From positions 1 to 16,282 of the forward strand of contig CAZKFN010000045.1 in assembly GCA_964552035.1 (NCBI GenBank): a stretch of DNA of 16,282 nucleotides. Reading direction: 5' to 3'. The position numbers were made by a program, and so were the translations under genes. How positions within the stretch are numbered: the stretch's first letter is position 1; each line of letters starts with the position of its first letter. Below are positions 16,204-16,282 of the stretch, piece by piece. The DNA is from CAZKFN01 sp964552035. GTDB lineage: Bacteria > Bacteroidota > Bacteroidia > Flavobacteriales_E > Vicingaceae. The notes below the pieces were generated by a model. That model ran no database searches. It was not told the origin of the DNA and saw only the letters and a list, made by a program, of their open reading frames with translations.

Positions 16204-16282
16204 TGATAAAAGCGAAACATATTGACATTATTTTTTAAATAAGAAAGAATTATTCTTTTTTTTGTCCTTTCCTTTATGGGAG

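Noticed and set aside
16244..16263. AAAGAAT-T-ATTCTTT inverted repeat followed by a T run on the plus strand, resembling a terminator.
   Set aside because: The stem is almost all A-T with a single-base loop, and no plus-strand gene precedes it; it is likely composition.
16228..16281. Open minus-strand frame entering from the right edge and ending in TAA, which could be the C-terminal tail of an upstream gene.
   Set aside because: Only 17 low-complexity Lys-rich codons; another frame is open equally far and nothing distinguishes them.

Overview
The window is an AT-rich, gene-dense stretch in which every gene lies on the minus strand. It looks like a Bacteroidota genome, probably a Flavobacteriales-type marine or aquatic lineage. 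Four things support this: two minus-strand promoters carrying the Bacteroidota -7 box TAnnTTTG, A-rich leaders without Shine-Dalgarno sites, secreted modular beta-helix and fibronectin-like proteins of the kind exported by the type IX secretion system (T9SS), and a GT117/DUF2723 glycosyltransferase. The lineage below phylum level is inference.

Reading in the direction of transcription, from high to low coordinates: (a) 16144-12515 holds a large membrane glycosyltransferase (GT117) followed by a small exported protein, closed by a strong 16-bp hairpin terminator (12422-12461). (b) 12402-9593 is a two-gene operon with a 4-nt overlap. It encodes an NtrC-type sigma-54 activator and a soluble PAS histidine kinase whose N-terminal receiver-like domain lacks the phosphorylation residues. 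(c) 9549-8023 is the glycolytic enzyme gpmI, with its own promoter box almost touching the start codon. (d) 7930-3181 is a tightly packed set: M20 dipeptidase, LEA14-like lipoprotein, YyaL/SPATA20-type thioredoxin-fold protein and an exported protein with YD-like repeats. (e) 3052-1 is the N-terminal ~1017 residues of a large secreted modular protein that runs off the left edge.

There is no gene-free stretch longer than about 140 bases. I saw no tRNA, rRNA, CRISPR array, insertion sequence or sign of recent transfer. Most of the window is ordinary chromosomal content. The parts most worth a second look are the kinase with a degenerate receiver, the terminator placed only 19 nt before the ntrC-like start codon, and the near-leaderless gpmI promoter that shares an 11-mer with the promoter of the secreted beta-helix protein.
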